From the NCBI RefSeq assembly GCF_032362555.1, contig NC_083518.1:2058501-2122500 (forward strand): a stretch of 64,000 bases of DNA, given 5' to 3'. The notes under the pieces are model-generated. The model searched no databases. It saw only the letters and a program-made list of their open reading frames with translations, and was not told where the DNA came from. Each line of letters opens with the position of its first letter. Position 1 is the first letter of the stretch. Position numbers and translations under genes: made by a program. This document shows positions 23,343 to 35,254 of the stretch, in pieces. Source of the stretch: Amyelois transitella. Lineage: Eukaryota > Arthropoda > Insecta > Lepidoptera > Pyralidae.

Positions 23343-23367
23343 TTTTAATTGGTATTTATGTTAATTT

Positions 23368-23375
23368 TGTAAATA
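23368..23375 (+). promoter_or_regulatory. TGTAAATA element in the gene A 3' UTR
   Basis: TGTAAATA lies 26 nt after the stop codon. As RNA, UGUAAAUA fits the Pumilio-type consensus UGUANAUA; UGUA is also the core bound by cleavage factor Im. The same octamer occurs in the 3' UTR of every gene in the window. Confidence 0.45.
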
Positions 23376-23793
23376 TTAATGTAAGCGGAGATAAAAGTAA
23401 GCTTTGCTATGTTGGTCATCACACGAAGTTATGGTAAAATAAAATTACAGAAATCCTTGAGCTTAAAAAGAGATTTGAAAGTAACAAATAAAATGATGAT
23501 GGAAGTAAATTTAAGGTTGTTACTGAAGCGTACAACATAGAGTAGGAATTTAAAAAACCTCCTTTACATCGAGTAGATATACAATCATATTTTTTTAAAA
23601 TACAGTATACCTGTCTTCGTACCACGTACTTTAGTGAGTAAAAGTTTAATACAACAATTTTACTATTTGTTACCTAAATTATGCTTGCCTTAAATATTGA
23701 TCTTATGAATTGTTATTTATTTCTTAGCCGGAAGAGGCTGTATAGATGTGCAATATATTTCAATTAGGCATTATTGATATATGTTGAAATTTT

Positions 23794-23799
23794 AATAAA
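23794..23799 (+). terminator. Poly(A) signal of gene A
   Basis: AATAAA lies about 450 nt after the stop codon. It is followed within 20 nt by a T/G-rich stretch (TTTGTTGTTTTT), as expected for the downstream element. Confidence 0.65.
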
Positions 23800-24249
23800 C
23801 TGTTGAACTTTGTTGTTTTTCTCAATTCACTTATATTGTAAAGTAACTTTTACAGTAGAATTAAAATAGATAAACACTTCATCATTCCTCTTGAAATCGT
23901 ATGAGGCGAATAAGATACTTATGAGCACCTAAAATGAGTGCCATATAAGTTTTAGTAAGGCGAGAATGTATTTTCGCCTCAATAAAACTTTTTATTTAAA
24001 CAATCGTAAAAACTTTTTCGAAATGATAAGAATATATCTATTAACTTACTGGACAGACATATCCAATAAAAAGTCACAAGACTTGGAGTCTATATTACCT
24101 AGAAAGTATAATAATGATAATAAAATGAAAATGAGGGACCATTTTGATTTTGAATAAATTTCAGTGAAGGTAGGTAGTATTACTATTTTACATTATTACT
24201 ACGTACTAAAGTTACGTATTAAACTAAAAGAAATATTGAGATTTATTCT

Positions 24250-24420
24250 GCACTAGCTTAACCCGTGCCTGCGCCTACGCTTATTTAGCGCCACCATACT
24301 TTCGAATTTATAATATCACAGTTTGGATAACTGAGTTTGCCACTTGTCACTACATATAAAAATTTATTCATTTGAATACCAATCTAAATTAAGATAGACA
24401 AGCTTTATATTGCATCAAAA
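24250..24420. mobile_element. Retroelement fragment, relative of 36360
   Basis: CACTAGCTTAACCCGTGCC then TTATTTAGCGCCACC parallels 36361-36408. Confidence 0.45.
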
Positions 24421-24459
24421 GAAAATCAGAACATCAAAAATAATAGCCTAATTGTACCC

Positions 24460-24880
24460 TACATACATATAATCACGTCTATATTCTTCGTCTGTTAACA
24501 GTTTCGAAAAGACTGAAAGGTCATGTTCAGTTCGTTTAAATGTACCCTAAGGTGAAGACACTGCGGACCAGATAGATACCGAGAAAGATGTCGAAATGAT
24601 GACCCTAGGCTCTGAAAGGCCTCCGCGCCAGAGGGTGCAACAGGGAACACGCCGACAGGGAATATTAAATTTTCTCTCTTAGTACATCACCAAGGAAAAG
24701 TAGATGTTTTTCGAAATATGTGCATATATATCCAAGAGATCATGATTCTTCTTGTAGGCGAGGAGTGCCTCTGCACCAATCTGGGACTATTTATTTTATT
24801 TTTCTTCTTTGTGGCAATATATTTGAACCTCAGTGCCTTCAGTGAGCTCTCAGGGATATAGACGTGATTATATTTATATA
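24460..24880. mobile_element. Degraded family A pieces
   Basis: A reverse tail at 24460-24540 and a forward tail-like end at about 24855-24880 (AGGGATATAGACGTGATTAT) flank unrecognised sequence. Confidence 0.4.
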
Positions 24881-25063
24881 TTTTCAATGGACTTCCAAAT
24901 CAAATAAAATTTCATTGCCCTTATTTTTTTCACCTTTTTAAAATAGACCAATTAGAAAGACACAAACTCCAATCGAATAGATAAAGGCTTTTTTTTAGTA
25001 AAAACCGACTACAAGATTGTAAAAGGCAGTGAAACCCTTTATTGGCTTTACAATAATATATAT

Positions 25064-25260
25064 CCTAGACGAACGTATCTTGATCAAATTAAGGACGTCC
25101 TGGTAAAGGGTCAGGTCAAGCGTACCCGAAACCGCCGAGTTTGCATGAAGAGTTATGAATGTGGATGAAGCGAAGGAAGTGTGCAGATATCGTGGCAAGT
25201 GGAAAGATGTAGTCTCTGCCTACCCCTCCGGGAAAGAGGCGTGATTTTATGTATGTATGT
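25064..25260 (+). mobile_element. LINE 3' coding end
   Basis: It encodes the C-terminal tail of a non-LTR reverse transcriptase-like protein: RRTYLDQIKDVLVKGQVK then, after a 2-nt frame break, MNVDEAKEVCRYRGKWKDVV and SAYPSGKEA-stop. After the TGA comes TTTTATGTATGTATGTA. The A..CRDRGKWK..V pattern resembles C-termini of RTE/Jockey-like LINEs. Confidence 0.7.
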
Positions 25261-25459
25261 ACTATATATGTAGGAACCTAGTACTTCATATATTTGCTGT
25301 TGCTTTCTTCATAAAATAAAAATCAACATACCTGCCATCTAGCGGTCGCCATTATCAACAGATATCATAGCTTCAATAAGGCTTTCGACTTTTACATTTT
25401 GATGTAACGGTATATAGTAGATGGCGCGCTTGGTCTCAAGCCTTATAAGGTAATACACA

Positions 25460-25555
25460 TATCTCATCTCGATCCCTTACGAGGTAAACAGAGTCAATAG
25501 TTAGAAAAGTCAACGTTAAGATGGATAAGTTTTTGAGATAGTGATCAGGTTAGTG
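25460..25555 (-). mobile_element. Diverged family A relative, 3' fragment
   Basis: CGATCCCTTACGAGGTAAAC resembles the variant at 19100-19150 (GATCCCTTACGGGGTAGACG). Confidence 0.4.
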
Positions 25556-25683
25556 GTTGCACATAAAAATAAGCAATTTGCATAGTCTATGTTTTATCTT
25601 TGCTAACTAATATATAGTTACTATATTTTAGTCACATGCGATGTAAGTGTCCATTGCAATGACTTCACTTGCTTTTGTATGTT

Positions 25684-25854
25684 TATACATATATACTTAT
25701 AATCCCGTCTATATCCCCTTGCGGAGTAGACAAAGCCAACAGTCTTGAAAAGACTGAAATGCCGCGTCCAGCTGGAATTGAGATTCTAATAGTGTCAGGT
25801 TGCTAGCCTCCAAGATATGGAGTGCTCCAATTCTATACCGGGAACCACATGGCA
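25684..25854 (-). mobile_element. SINE-like family A with internal deletions
   Basis: Reverse copy, shortened in the body and before the head. Confidence 0.66.
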
Positions 25855-25985
25855 CATATTTCAAACAATAAATATACAATCACACGTATTGATTTTGCTG
25901 TAAAGTAAAAGTTCAAGACTTGTTTTACTAATTCATCGATACTTAATTTTATGAAGATAAACATCAAAGCTCATTAAAAAAGTCG

Positions 25986-26238
25986 TGAGCCGTGTGGTTA
26001 CCGGCACCAATAAAAAAAGAATAGGACTCCATCACGTTCCCATGAATGTCGTAAAAGGCGACTGAGGGATAACTTGGGATTCTTATTTTAGGCGATGGGT
26101 AAGCAACCTGTCACTATTTGAATTTCAATTCTATCATTAAGCCAAACAGTTGAACGTGGCCTATCAGACATTTCAAGACTGTTGGCTTTGTCTTCCCCGC
26201 AAGGGATAAAGTCATGATTATATGTATGTATGTATGTA
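25986..26238 (+). mobile_element. SINE-like family A, full length
   Basis: Head GCCGTGTGGTTACCGGCACC to a (TATG)n tail; small deletion after GAGGGATAAC. Confidence 0.76.
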
Positions 26239-26961
26239 CAAAAAGTAATTTTGACCTTGTGACCAGGAATCGAACCCATAGACAATCATTGGAAGTAACA
26301 GGCTGTCAGGATGTCAATTGCAACGGTCTAATCGAATTTCCCTTATAACGATAAGACTTGATATCTGGATGATAAGTGCGAATAATTAAGATTGTCTAGG
26401 AGTGGCTTATCACGAACCGTTTCACTCTTAGTTCCGCATTGGACGCCGGTTATGTGGAATCAGGAAAAACTGAGGTTGGCCGGTGAGTTATCATTAGAAG
26501 TGATACACACAGACCGCAAGAACGGGCAATATACTTGTTGGTTTGTGGAAGTATACTCTAAATACCCTCCATTAATATTTGCTTGAAAAGTACGTTTTAA
26601 AATTTGAACAAATGAAGGATTCTTAAAAATGAACATATATCACAATTCAACACTTACTTATTTATATTACTATATAATCACGAACTTAAAAATTATATTC
26701 ATAGAACCTACATCAGACCAACGTTTTAAAATTATCGCGTTACAAATATACAAAAAATGTAATTTACTATTGGTAGATATCAATCGTTTCGCTCGCTTGG
26801 TTAATCATAAGCAGAAAAATAGGTGTTAGGAGCGATCAAGCAAAAGTGTTTTGGTAAGAATTAGGAAACAAAAAATATCATATTATTTGTATGTCGGTTA
26901 GTAAAACTCTGAAACTATTGAACGAATTTAAATGACCTTACCTAGACACCCAGCATATAGG

Positions 26962-27215
26962 GTACATACATGTAATCTCGTCTATATCCCATGCGGGGTA
27001 GACAGAGCCAACAGTGTTGAAAAGACTGATAGGCCACGTTCAGCTGTTTGGCTTAATGATAGAATTGAGATTCAAACAGTGACAGGTTGCTAGCCCATCG
27101 CCTAAAAGAAGAATTTCAGAGTAAAAGCCTATCCCGTAGTCGCCTTCTAGAACATCCATGGGAATGAAATCGAGTGGTACTATAATTTTTTCTATTGGTG
27201 CCGGAGATCACATAC
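26962..27215 (-). mobile_element. SINE-like family A, full length
   Basis: Reverse copy; the head is diverged (GGTGCCGGAGATCACATA). Confidence 0.75.
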
Positions 27216-27239
27216 ACTGACACATCAACATACACGGAT

Positions 27240-27520
27240 ACATACAATTCATTCTAATAACTGTAACGCGTGACGTAGTACCATGATAGACTTTTCCACG
27301 TGTTCGAGTCGGGGGCAACAGCAAGTTATTAAAAGATCGATGTTTACCGAACACAGAGATCGTATGTCGCGTTACGTTAAGAAGGGAAACGCGTAGGAAA
27401 TGCGCGACCGGCTAGATCGGTTGCGTAACCCACACTGTACAGGATATTCCATATACTACGTGCAGCACGCGGTTCCTGTCGGGTTGCTCTGCAGGTTACT
27501 GTTCCGTGTTAAAGGACTGC
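27240..27520. other. CpG-rich unique block
   Basis: An unusually high number of CpG dinucleotides (e.g. AACGCGTGACGTAG, ATGCGCGACCGG, CAGCACGCGG) in otherwise CpG-poor DNA, with no coding frame and no repeat match inside the window. Candidate regulatory DNA about 4 kb upstream of gene B. Confidence 0.4.
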
Positions 27521-27984
27521 ACATTTCCGATGATAAAACTATGATGCTTAACAGTTAATTTGTTTTGTTACTTATTTTTTGTAAATTTATAAACGGGAAG
27601 ATCAAACTAACGTATCTTGATTAAATTGAGAAAATGGAAACAGAAGATTACAAGTTAATTTTACGGTGAGGAAAAATTGTTGGAGAAAATGCGAAGTGTT
27701 ATGTGTAGTGTAATCATGATCCAATTTGCCTGAGTTTGGAGCCCTGTAAGGTTGCGAAGGTCGGAAGGGAGGTGCTCCGTTTAAAATCTGCCTAATCCAC
27801 TCCAAGATTGTGGTAAAGTAACTTGGTAGTAAAAATATTGATAAAAAAGATGCTTAAAATTACGAAAGAAACTGTTTCGGGCTCGACCACCACCAAAGGG
27901 AAGATCTTCCACCAAGCTAGGTGTTATGCTTGGGGAATTGCGGCTCTGACGATGTTGAGTCGGAGGTTGTATTTATGCTACAAT

Positions 27985-28170
27985 CCGTGAAATCTTTGCT
28001 TGCGCGATTTAGCATACGCACTGTAATTGGTTGGTGGCTTGTGACAGATTCTAATCTGTGGCGACATCTCAAACGTCACTAAGCTATCATTGGCTGAGAG
28101 TGTCGTATTCTAAGCTGTGATCGGCTGATGGCATGTGACGTTATTGATGTCATCACAAAAACTTATTTTT
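27985..28170. mobile_element. Repeat fragment, partner of 37355-37410
   Basis: ATCATTGGCTGA and GGCTGATGGCATGTGACGTT recur in reverse orientation at 37358-37390. Confidence 0.4.
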
Positions 28171-28402
28171 GAGTTAGGCCAATCTGCGTGAGATTTAATG
28201 TTGACATACAGACGCCCATTGACCTTGTGTTGATATAATGTTATCTATCTTGTAATCAACTGAATATATTTCAAAATCTCGTTTCCAAAGATAGAATATG
28301 CAAATGTATACAAAAATAAATACTTAGTCTATTTTAAGATGAAATTCTGCAATTGTTTTATCTCGACAGCGCTCTTTTTTGAAATGCAGCGATGGACCCT
28401 CG

Positions 28403-28618
28403 CTACATACATATATATTTATAATCACGTCTATATCCCTTGCGGGGTAGACTTAATGTTAGAATTGAGATTCAAATAGTGACAGGTTGCTAGCCCATCG
28501 CCTTAAACAAGAATCCCAAGTTTAAAAGCCTATCCCTTAGTCGCCTTTTACTACATCCATGGGAACGAGATGGAGTGGTCCTATTCTTTTATTATTGGTG
28601 CCGGTATCCACACGGCAC
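28403..28618 (-). mobile_element. SINE-like family A with internal deletion
   Basis: The reverse copy jumps from GGGGTAGACT to TAATGTTAGAATTG, losing the stem-like section. Confidence 0.72.
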
Positions 28619-29454
28619 TTCACACACGCTTCGCTTTGCATCGCCCATTTTTTTTATCCAACCCTATCTTTTTGTCAACATCACCTTTTTGACGTTAGTC
28701 TTTTCTTCTTTTTTCTGGTGAGGATTTCCAGGTGCAAATTTGACCATGATTCCAGGTTGGGTAAGTGAATTTTTTTAAGGAGCGCCTCCCGTCTGACCTT
28801 CACAGTCTTGGCAGAGGAACCTGACCCTTAATGGATCATCATCAATGTATAGGTTTCCTTGCGATGTGGACGAAGCATTACATTATTTAAACAAATTTCA
28901 TAAAAAACAACATACAATAGTATTTTTTTTTAACCATAGTTGGCATAATACTTTAGCAAAACAAATAGAATAGAATAAATTTATTTTCATAATTGGATAC
29001 AAGGTATCACTAATTGACGACACATCACTTAAATCTAATTAAAACTACTACCGCTTCCAAGCTACCGCTACTAGCGCATGCGTAGAAGAAGCGACGGAAC
29101 AAACTACACTGCAGCATTTTCACCGGACGTCAATTTACAAATATATATATGTAGATCTCTTAAACCTAAATCGTGGACGAATGCACATCGTGTATATTAA
29201 AAAATATGAATTGATATAAAAGTAATGATTCCAATACGAATATATCTGTTCATTCACCATGTAATTATACATCGCTAAAGCTCAGCTTTTGCGTATATTT
29301 CCTGACAACAGCCTTAGGATCTAAAGCTCTATAAACAAAGGTTTCTCTCAGTGGGCTGTGGGCGTGGCGGAAGTAGATCTTACAGGATGCGCAAAAGCCT
29401 TACGTAAGTTTGCACTTTGAAGCTTAGATTATGCAGATTGAGCTATCTTATACC

Positions 29455-29625
29455 TATAATATACCCTTTTCCTAGAGGGGTAGACAGAGACTCTTACCAC
29501 GTCCCACTTTCATACTTTTGTTGTCCATACTTTTGTTTTATTCACATTCTTCAATCTATTCATGTCAGCTCGCCGTTGAAACTTGTCAAAATTTTTTTTA
29601 TTGAAAAGAAACTCAACGACATTTA
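29455..29625 (-). mobile_element. LINE 3' fragment, diverged
   Basis: TAGAGGGGTAGACAGAGACTC then TATTCACATTCTTCAATC and CATGTCAGCTCGCCG follow the order of the reverse LINE end. Confidence 0.5.
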
Positions 29626-29768
29626 GTGTAATTGAAAAGGTATAAAATAATTTTAAATCAGTTGTTTTTTTAATTTATATAAAGAGAGATAAAAAACGTG
29701 AAACGCTTTCGTTAAATTGATTTCATCAGAGTCGGACTTATGAACAACAGAATAATCGTTTTTGAAAA

Positions 29769-29840
29769 GTCTCCTTTTTCGACATCAATGGGAAAGATAT
29801 GGAGTGGTCCTATTATTAAGTGCTGGAAACCACACGACAC
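29769..29840 (-). mobile_element. SINE-like family A, head fragment
   Basis: TCGACATCAATGGGAAAGAT to GGAAACCACACGACAC. Confidence 0.58.
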
Positions 29841-31230
29841 GATTATGAATAAGTTTGATTAAAAAAATAAAAAGTGATTTAAAATTTATACCAGTGAGTC
29901 ACACTTTCCAATTAATTTGTAGTTGTTATAACCATGAGATCAAAAGGGCTTCTACGATAGGTCATACTGGTTTTGTAGAAAGCTCACCATATGGAATAAC
30001 GAAAATGTAAACAAGGCATGTACGCAGCATGTAACTTTTATTACTCATCTATAGGTGATTACCGTCTCTGTAGCTAGACTTAAATGTTAATGCTCTGGTA
30101 GGAGTGTACCCGATAGGTGGTCAGTGGTTCTAAAACACACTACTATATATAATACTGTTTACATAATCAATACTGTTTGGTAAATAACTACTTAAGATTA
30201 GGTTTATCCAGGGCCCAATGTCAAAGGCATACCCCGGGCTTCTCCAGAGAGTGGTGAGGATGCAACCGGGACTAAAAAGCCAGGAGTAAGAAGACTATTT
30301 ACTAAATTTTCTAAATAAGATAATTTTTTTCTTAGGTTTAAAAATTAAGTTTCACAGCTAATCAACTTTCTTACCATTTTTATAAATGCTTTTAGATCAT
30401 AAATTAATTCTTGGAATAATACTTTTGTATTAAAATAAGAAATTTGTGTCATGACATTCAATGTTTTATGAATGCGAATGTTGAAACCTGAACATCGCAA
30501 TTTACTTTAACAAAATAATATTAACCTAATTTAATAAAGAAATATAAACCCGTGATGTCTAAAAACAGATTAAATATTTTAAGACATTGGCGTTACAACA
30601 AATTGAGTAATATTAATATAAATCTCTCTAATATGACACGTTTCGAGAATTTACAAGAAAGTTTCGCCATTTGGTTAAATTTAATGACATATTCGACATA
30701 GGCCGTTAGGTAATATTATAATTATGTCGTTTAACTATATTGATTTTAACACCTTTATGAATATTAAGTTTAATCGAAAGTGTGCAGGGCGATGTTATAG
30801 AATAAAAAGTTTTTTTTTTTAATTTTTATTTTACAGTCGTGAAGTTATCTTTTACTCAGTATTTTTGAATGAATTTTGTATTCAATATTGTTACTTATAA
30901 AAAAAATCTCAATGTCTTAGATGTCAATAGAATCAGCCTAAGATTATTCCTGACACAAATATCTCTCACAGAGCCATACTTACTGGATTCGAATTCCACG
31001 TTTAGATGAAAGGAATTGAGATTCAAAGTATGTCCCTGCCCACAGAATACTAACAGATAAAACGGCGATATACTGTGCCCTTTACACGAGATAAATTCAT
31101 CAAATCTTATCAGATTCGCTGACAAAATACCACGAACGCGCCTTCAGCCCTTTCACTTTCTAAGGACTTAGGTCAGCATTGTCATCCATACTTTGAGAGC
31201 CACTTGTTGGATGCAAGTGTGCAATACTAC

Positions 31231-31262
31231 GGTGCATCTCTATTGCACCCTGCGCACGCGCA
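31231..31262. promoter_or_regulatory. Upstream promoter elements of gene B: GGTGCA dyad and GCGCACGCGC motif
   Basis: GGTGCA (31231-31236) and TGCACC (31244-31249) form a perfect dyad with a 7-nt spacer. TGCGCACGCGCA follows at 31251-31262. The last element matches the consensus known for NRF1/Erect wing (YGCGCAYGCGCR) and also contains CACGCG, the core of juvenile-hormone receptor (Met/Tai) response elements. The TATA box follows 30 bp later. Which factor binds, if any, cannot be decided from sequence. Confidence 0.45.
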
Positions 31263-31292
31263 CATACACAGTCCCACGGTCCGTTACCCTCG

Positions 31293-31300
31293 TATATAAA
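31293..31300 (+). promoter_or_regulatory. TATA box of gene B
   Basis: TATATAAA at 31293-31300 predicts a start near 31323-31328. The resulting 5' UTR of about 120 nt carries an ATG-TGA start-stop element at 31409-31414, 30 nt before the main ATG. Confidence 0.62.
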
Positions 31301-31444
31301 CCTGACTCGCGGTAACCTTGAACCCACACCGCTAACGCCACGGCATTTAACACAACGTATAGTAAAACTACCCCATTTTGGTTTCGGGATCGGTTGTGTG
31401 TGAAAACTATGTGAAGTGACATTTGGTGCTAACTCTGTAACAAG

Positions 31445-31465
31445 ATGAAGGCCGTAATGCAAGCG
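31445..31465 (+). CDS. Gene B, first coding exon (signal peptide start)
   Basis: ATG AAG GCC GTA ATG CAA GCG followed by the good donor GTGAGT encodes MKAVMQA and ends in phase 0. Spliced to 39019 it gives MKAVMQAIRLLVVIQIIRNV followed by RC-QDG, a hydrophobic signal peptide with likely cleavage after Cys22. The TATA box 145 bp upstream, the matching phase and the same architecture as genes C-E support the join across 7.55 kb. Confidence 0.72.
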
Positions 31466-32573
31466 GTGAGTGACCCCGGTTATCAAATCGATAGGTATAA
31501 ATTAAGGTGCGAGTTATACAATCTTGGCAGAGATTTGGGAGTCAGTCGATGAGTGCTCTCAGTTAAAATAATAACTATTTATATTTTTGTTATGGATTTT
31601 CGAAAGATCAAATTAATAAATTAGATTTATATTTAGCAATTTTGTAAGAATGCCTATTATGGAAATATCCTTAATTTATAAGTTTATAATTTTTAAAAGT
31701 TCATAAAGATAATATTTTCTTCTTTCCCGCAACAATTGTTTATTGAATTTACAAAAAAAGAAATATCAAGTACGTTGTATTTGTAAACGAAACAAACAAG
31801 GTACTTTCAATAATTTTATGTGTACACAACAAAATAATTATTTAATATCTCTGGATTTGTAAGTGATCAATTCTAAATAGTTTCCATCAATATCATTTTA
31901 CACTGAGAAACGTTATTTATAAAAACACACATATTCTATTCATTATTATCATTATTTCATTTGAAACAACAAAATATTCACAGAAATAAAGTTATTTTTA
32001 TCACAATTATACAAAAGCATGTATTAATTTTCAGTTATAGATAAATTATTTAAAAATGTTAGTTTTTAAAGAATAAAAACACTATTTTTATTTAATTTAT
32101 AAGTCAACTTTGTAAACGGAAAATGTTAAGTTTCCATAATAGTAATAATGCAAGAAAATTATATTTGAGTATTTGTCATAGTATTAATAATAAAAAAGTA
32201 TAAGTTACGTTTCGATATACATATAACGTATAGTCTGTTAGATTTAAATACTATAACATAAATAAAAGTAAAAATAAAATATACATATATACTGTATTAT
32301 ACATACACTTTGCTATACAGTTTACCTTATAAATAGTTACATCATATCAGATAATCTCACACATTGTATATAATTAGTACAATTAACAACAAAACAACAA
32401 AGTTCAAGCCTCCTATCGTACATCGCGAGGCGCGGCGCTAACTTTGTGCGCATACGCATTCGATAAAATCGACATAAAGTAGGAAGACTTTGTATGTTTC
32501 GCAGAGTTCATTGTCGGATAAAGGAAGTTATAGGATAATTATTCATTAGAATATAATTTTTGGTTTCTTCCGT

Positions 32574-32868
32574 ATACTTTCCATTGACGTCGTAAAAGGC
32601 GACTAAGGGATGGCTTTTAAACTTAAGATTCCGCTTGTAGGGGATGTGCTGGCAACCTTTGACTATTTGTATGTAAAGTCCATATTGTGAATACATAAAT
32701 ACATACATATGGTCACTTCTATATCCCTTGTGGGGTAGACAGATCCAACAGTCTTAAAAAGACTGATAGGCCATGCTCAGCTATTTAGCTTAATGATAGA
32801 ATTGAGATTCAAATAGTGGCAGGTTGCTAGCTCGTCGCCTATAAAAGAATCACAAGTTTGTAAGCCTA
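32574..32868. mobile_element. Two family A copies facing each other tail to tail
   Basis: A forward copy (32574-32690, body only) meets a reverse 5'-truncated copy (32695-32868) through a short AT-rich joint. Confidence 0.65.
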
Positions 32869-33049
32869 AAATCTCATAAAACATCAGCAATAACCTGTAA
32901 ATGAAATTCCTCTATACTATTTATAAGTGAATGGCACGACTGCACATATGTCGTGAAGAACTCTACTTTACTCTCGTGCGGCAATTAATTTATATGTGTC
33001 CAATTAACTAAGAGTGAAAACACATGAGTAGTTTATTGCTTAATGTGGT

Positions 33050-33218
33050 CAGTGCCTTGTCATTCCCAGTACTAAGACAAAAAGAATGGGACCGCTCCAT
33101 CTTTTTCCCATGGATGACATACAATGCGACTAAGGGATTGGCTTAAAAACTTGGGATTCTTCTCTTAGGCGATGGGATAGCAACTTATCACTATTTGAAT
33201 TATAATTCTATTATTAAC
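33050..33218 (+). mobile_element. SINE-like family A, 3'-truncated
   Basis: The head and body are present; the element stops after TCTATTATTAA. Confidence 0.66.
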
Positions 33219-33734
33219 TTCACTCTATTAATTATTAACTAAAAAGCTTATTAAGGTCAAACACACTTAAACCTTTTATAAAAATGTTCAGCTGAAACTG
33301 CTAGGCCTTTGACGTGAGAGTTTCAAGCATAGAGAAGAATTAATAGACAGTATCCCAAAATTCCCACGGGAAGGAAAAATAAACAAGAATCGTTAACGCT
33401 GCCGGAAATCCGACTATAATCTATTGAATATGCATCAGAACTTTACAGAAGTAACGTTCGTTTAATGCAACAATAGTAACGTTATTTATGGCTACTTATA
33501 ATATCCTTCCGTTACTTAGGCGTGATGAGTTACTGATGGTCTAGGAATTATTTAACTCAGGAAGCCAAAAAAATTGCATGTTCTTTAATAAGTTTAGGGA
33601 CAACGAGAAAATCTCTATGGGAATGAATGATTTTGACTGGACTTTAATCGGAACATACAAATTGTTATCGTTTTTTTTATATTCCATTAAATCAATGCGA
33701 ACTAATACAACATCGTGATCACCTATTGGTACTG

Positions 33735-33830
33735 AAAAAAAATAATAAATTAAAAATAATAAATATAATAATATCTAATAAATTAATTAAAGTATAATAA
33801 TAAATAAACTAAATTAATAATAATTCGTTT
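33735..33830. repeat. Low-complexity AAT-rich tract
   Basis: Nearly pure A/T with AATAATAAAT-like units and no C or G for long runs. Confidence 0.7.
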
Positions 33831-35218
33831 TTTTTTTTCAGTAAAAAAAATACTAAGAAAGTCATACACTTAATTGATACTTAGAATGATGGATTAGAAT
33901 CTGATGCGCTTATCAAGATCTCATGAATGAACATTAAACTCAAATTCAATAAATTTATCGTGTTCGTACGAGACAGCAGTTTGAAATGATGAATGTATTT
34001 ATTTGCTTATTATTCTCTTATAAGATGTATCTTAAGACCACCCAAATCTCAATAAATTATCTGATTTTTGTTCTTCAGGTCAATCAAAGGCGTATTGGTA
34101 CTCGTATTTCTATGATTATTTACTTAGTCTCGACAAATCGAAGTAATAAAATAATAACATTGATGTTTCACTCCGGGCATTTTCCTATTTCCCTTGGAGA
34201 CGAGGCCTGGATCACATTCATGATCACGCAATACAAAAGTCAGATACTTACACAGAGCGAATCGTCCAACTTTATTTCAGTTTTATTAGTTTTTAATCAA
34301 ATATCACTACGAGAATTATATTTGTACGTATCATCACAAAACGATTAAAAGTACTTTAATACGTTTCTTTTAATGTTTCTTCTTAATTTGTATTTTGGAG
34401 TATAAAGTTATTTTAGGAATCATGTCTCTACTTTGTCTTCAATAAATGTTGTTCTTAGTAGGTAATAATATTATAGGTCCTATCGGTTTTTGTGAGATTT
34501 ACAGTAATTTTCATTTAATTTTCATGATAACTATGTTATTCAAAACCAAAATCCATAATTACTTTCAGCTTTGCCAAGATACTCGTAGTTTATTCAATTA
34601 CCTTAATGATTTAAATTAATGGTACCTATCTTGTTCATACCCGATGTGTAACAAACACACACAATTCATCATCGATTTGTCACATAAACTTATTATTCGC
34701 TGCATTGATTCGGAATAATTGACTGCACAGTACTAACTGCTATTATAGCCACTATACTATGGTTATAGGAGCGTTTGATCATGAGCTGGCAAAAGGGAAA
34801 CCTGGTTATTGACGGGCCGTTGACCAGAACTATTAAAGTGATTCTATGCTGAAGATGTAACTAGGAATTGTTTATTGAAATTACTTGTTGGGTTAGGCTA
34901 GTTAAAACCTAATTGCGTGGAGAAAATATTATTTATAGGATGATTTCTACTTATAATAATTTGGGATGCATTTATGAGAACACTTATCTTCATGCGCCTC
35001 GGTGGTAGAGTAATGTTAGTATCCAATTGACAAATTAAAGGTGCTCGTTTGAATTTTACTGCTGTCATATTATATTGAATTTTATTATACCAAGCAATGC
35101 TTTTAGGGAAGGAGTCACTGTTTATAAGCGGAATCAGAATCCGCTGTAGTTTAAAAGACATAAATAGATGTTAAATAAATAAACAAAATCTTGACATTTT
35201 CAAAGAAAGTAATTCTCT

Positions 35219-35254
35219 CTAGAAACATGTATTTAATATTAAATATGTTTCTAG
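35219..35254. repeat. Near-perfect 36-nt palindrome
   Basis: CTAGAAACAT ... ATGTTTCTAG arms flank the self-complementary ATTTAATATTAAAT; only a GT at 35229-35230 is unpaired. Confidence 0.7.

Larger units (their letters stand above)
23800..31230. other. Intergenic region between gene A and gene B
   Basis: No supportable gene. It holds a LINE 3' fragment (25064-25260), several family A SINE copies, retroelement fragments at about 24250-24420 and 27840-28170, and a distinctly CpG-rich unique block at about 27240-27520. The open frame at 26392-26586 (64 codons) has no recognisable features. The remainder is AT-rich DNA in which I see nothing. Confidence 0.65.

Noticed and set aside
31160-31486. 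108-codon minus-strand open frame over the gene B promoter and first exon
   Set aside because: It lies exactly opposite the TATA box, leader and exon 1 of gene B, and has no signals of its own.
33986-34348. 120-codon open frame in gene B intron 1
   Set aside because: AT-rich, lacks recognisable motifs, has no clear promoter, and such lengths are expected occasionally.
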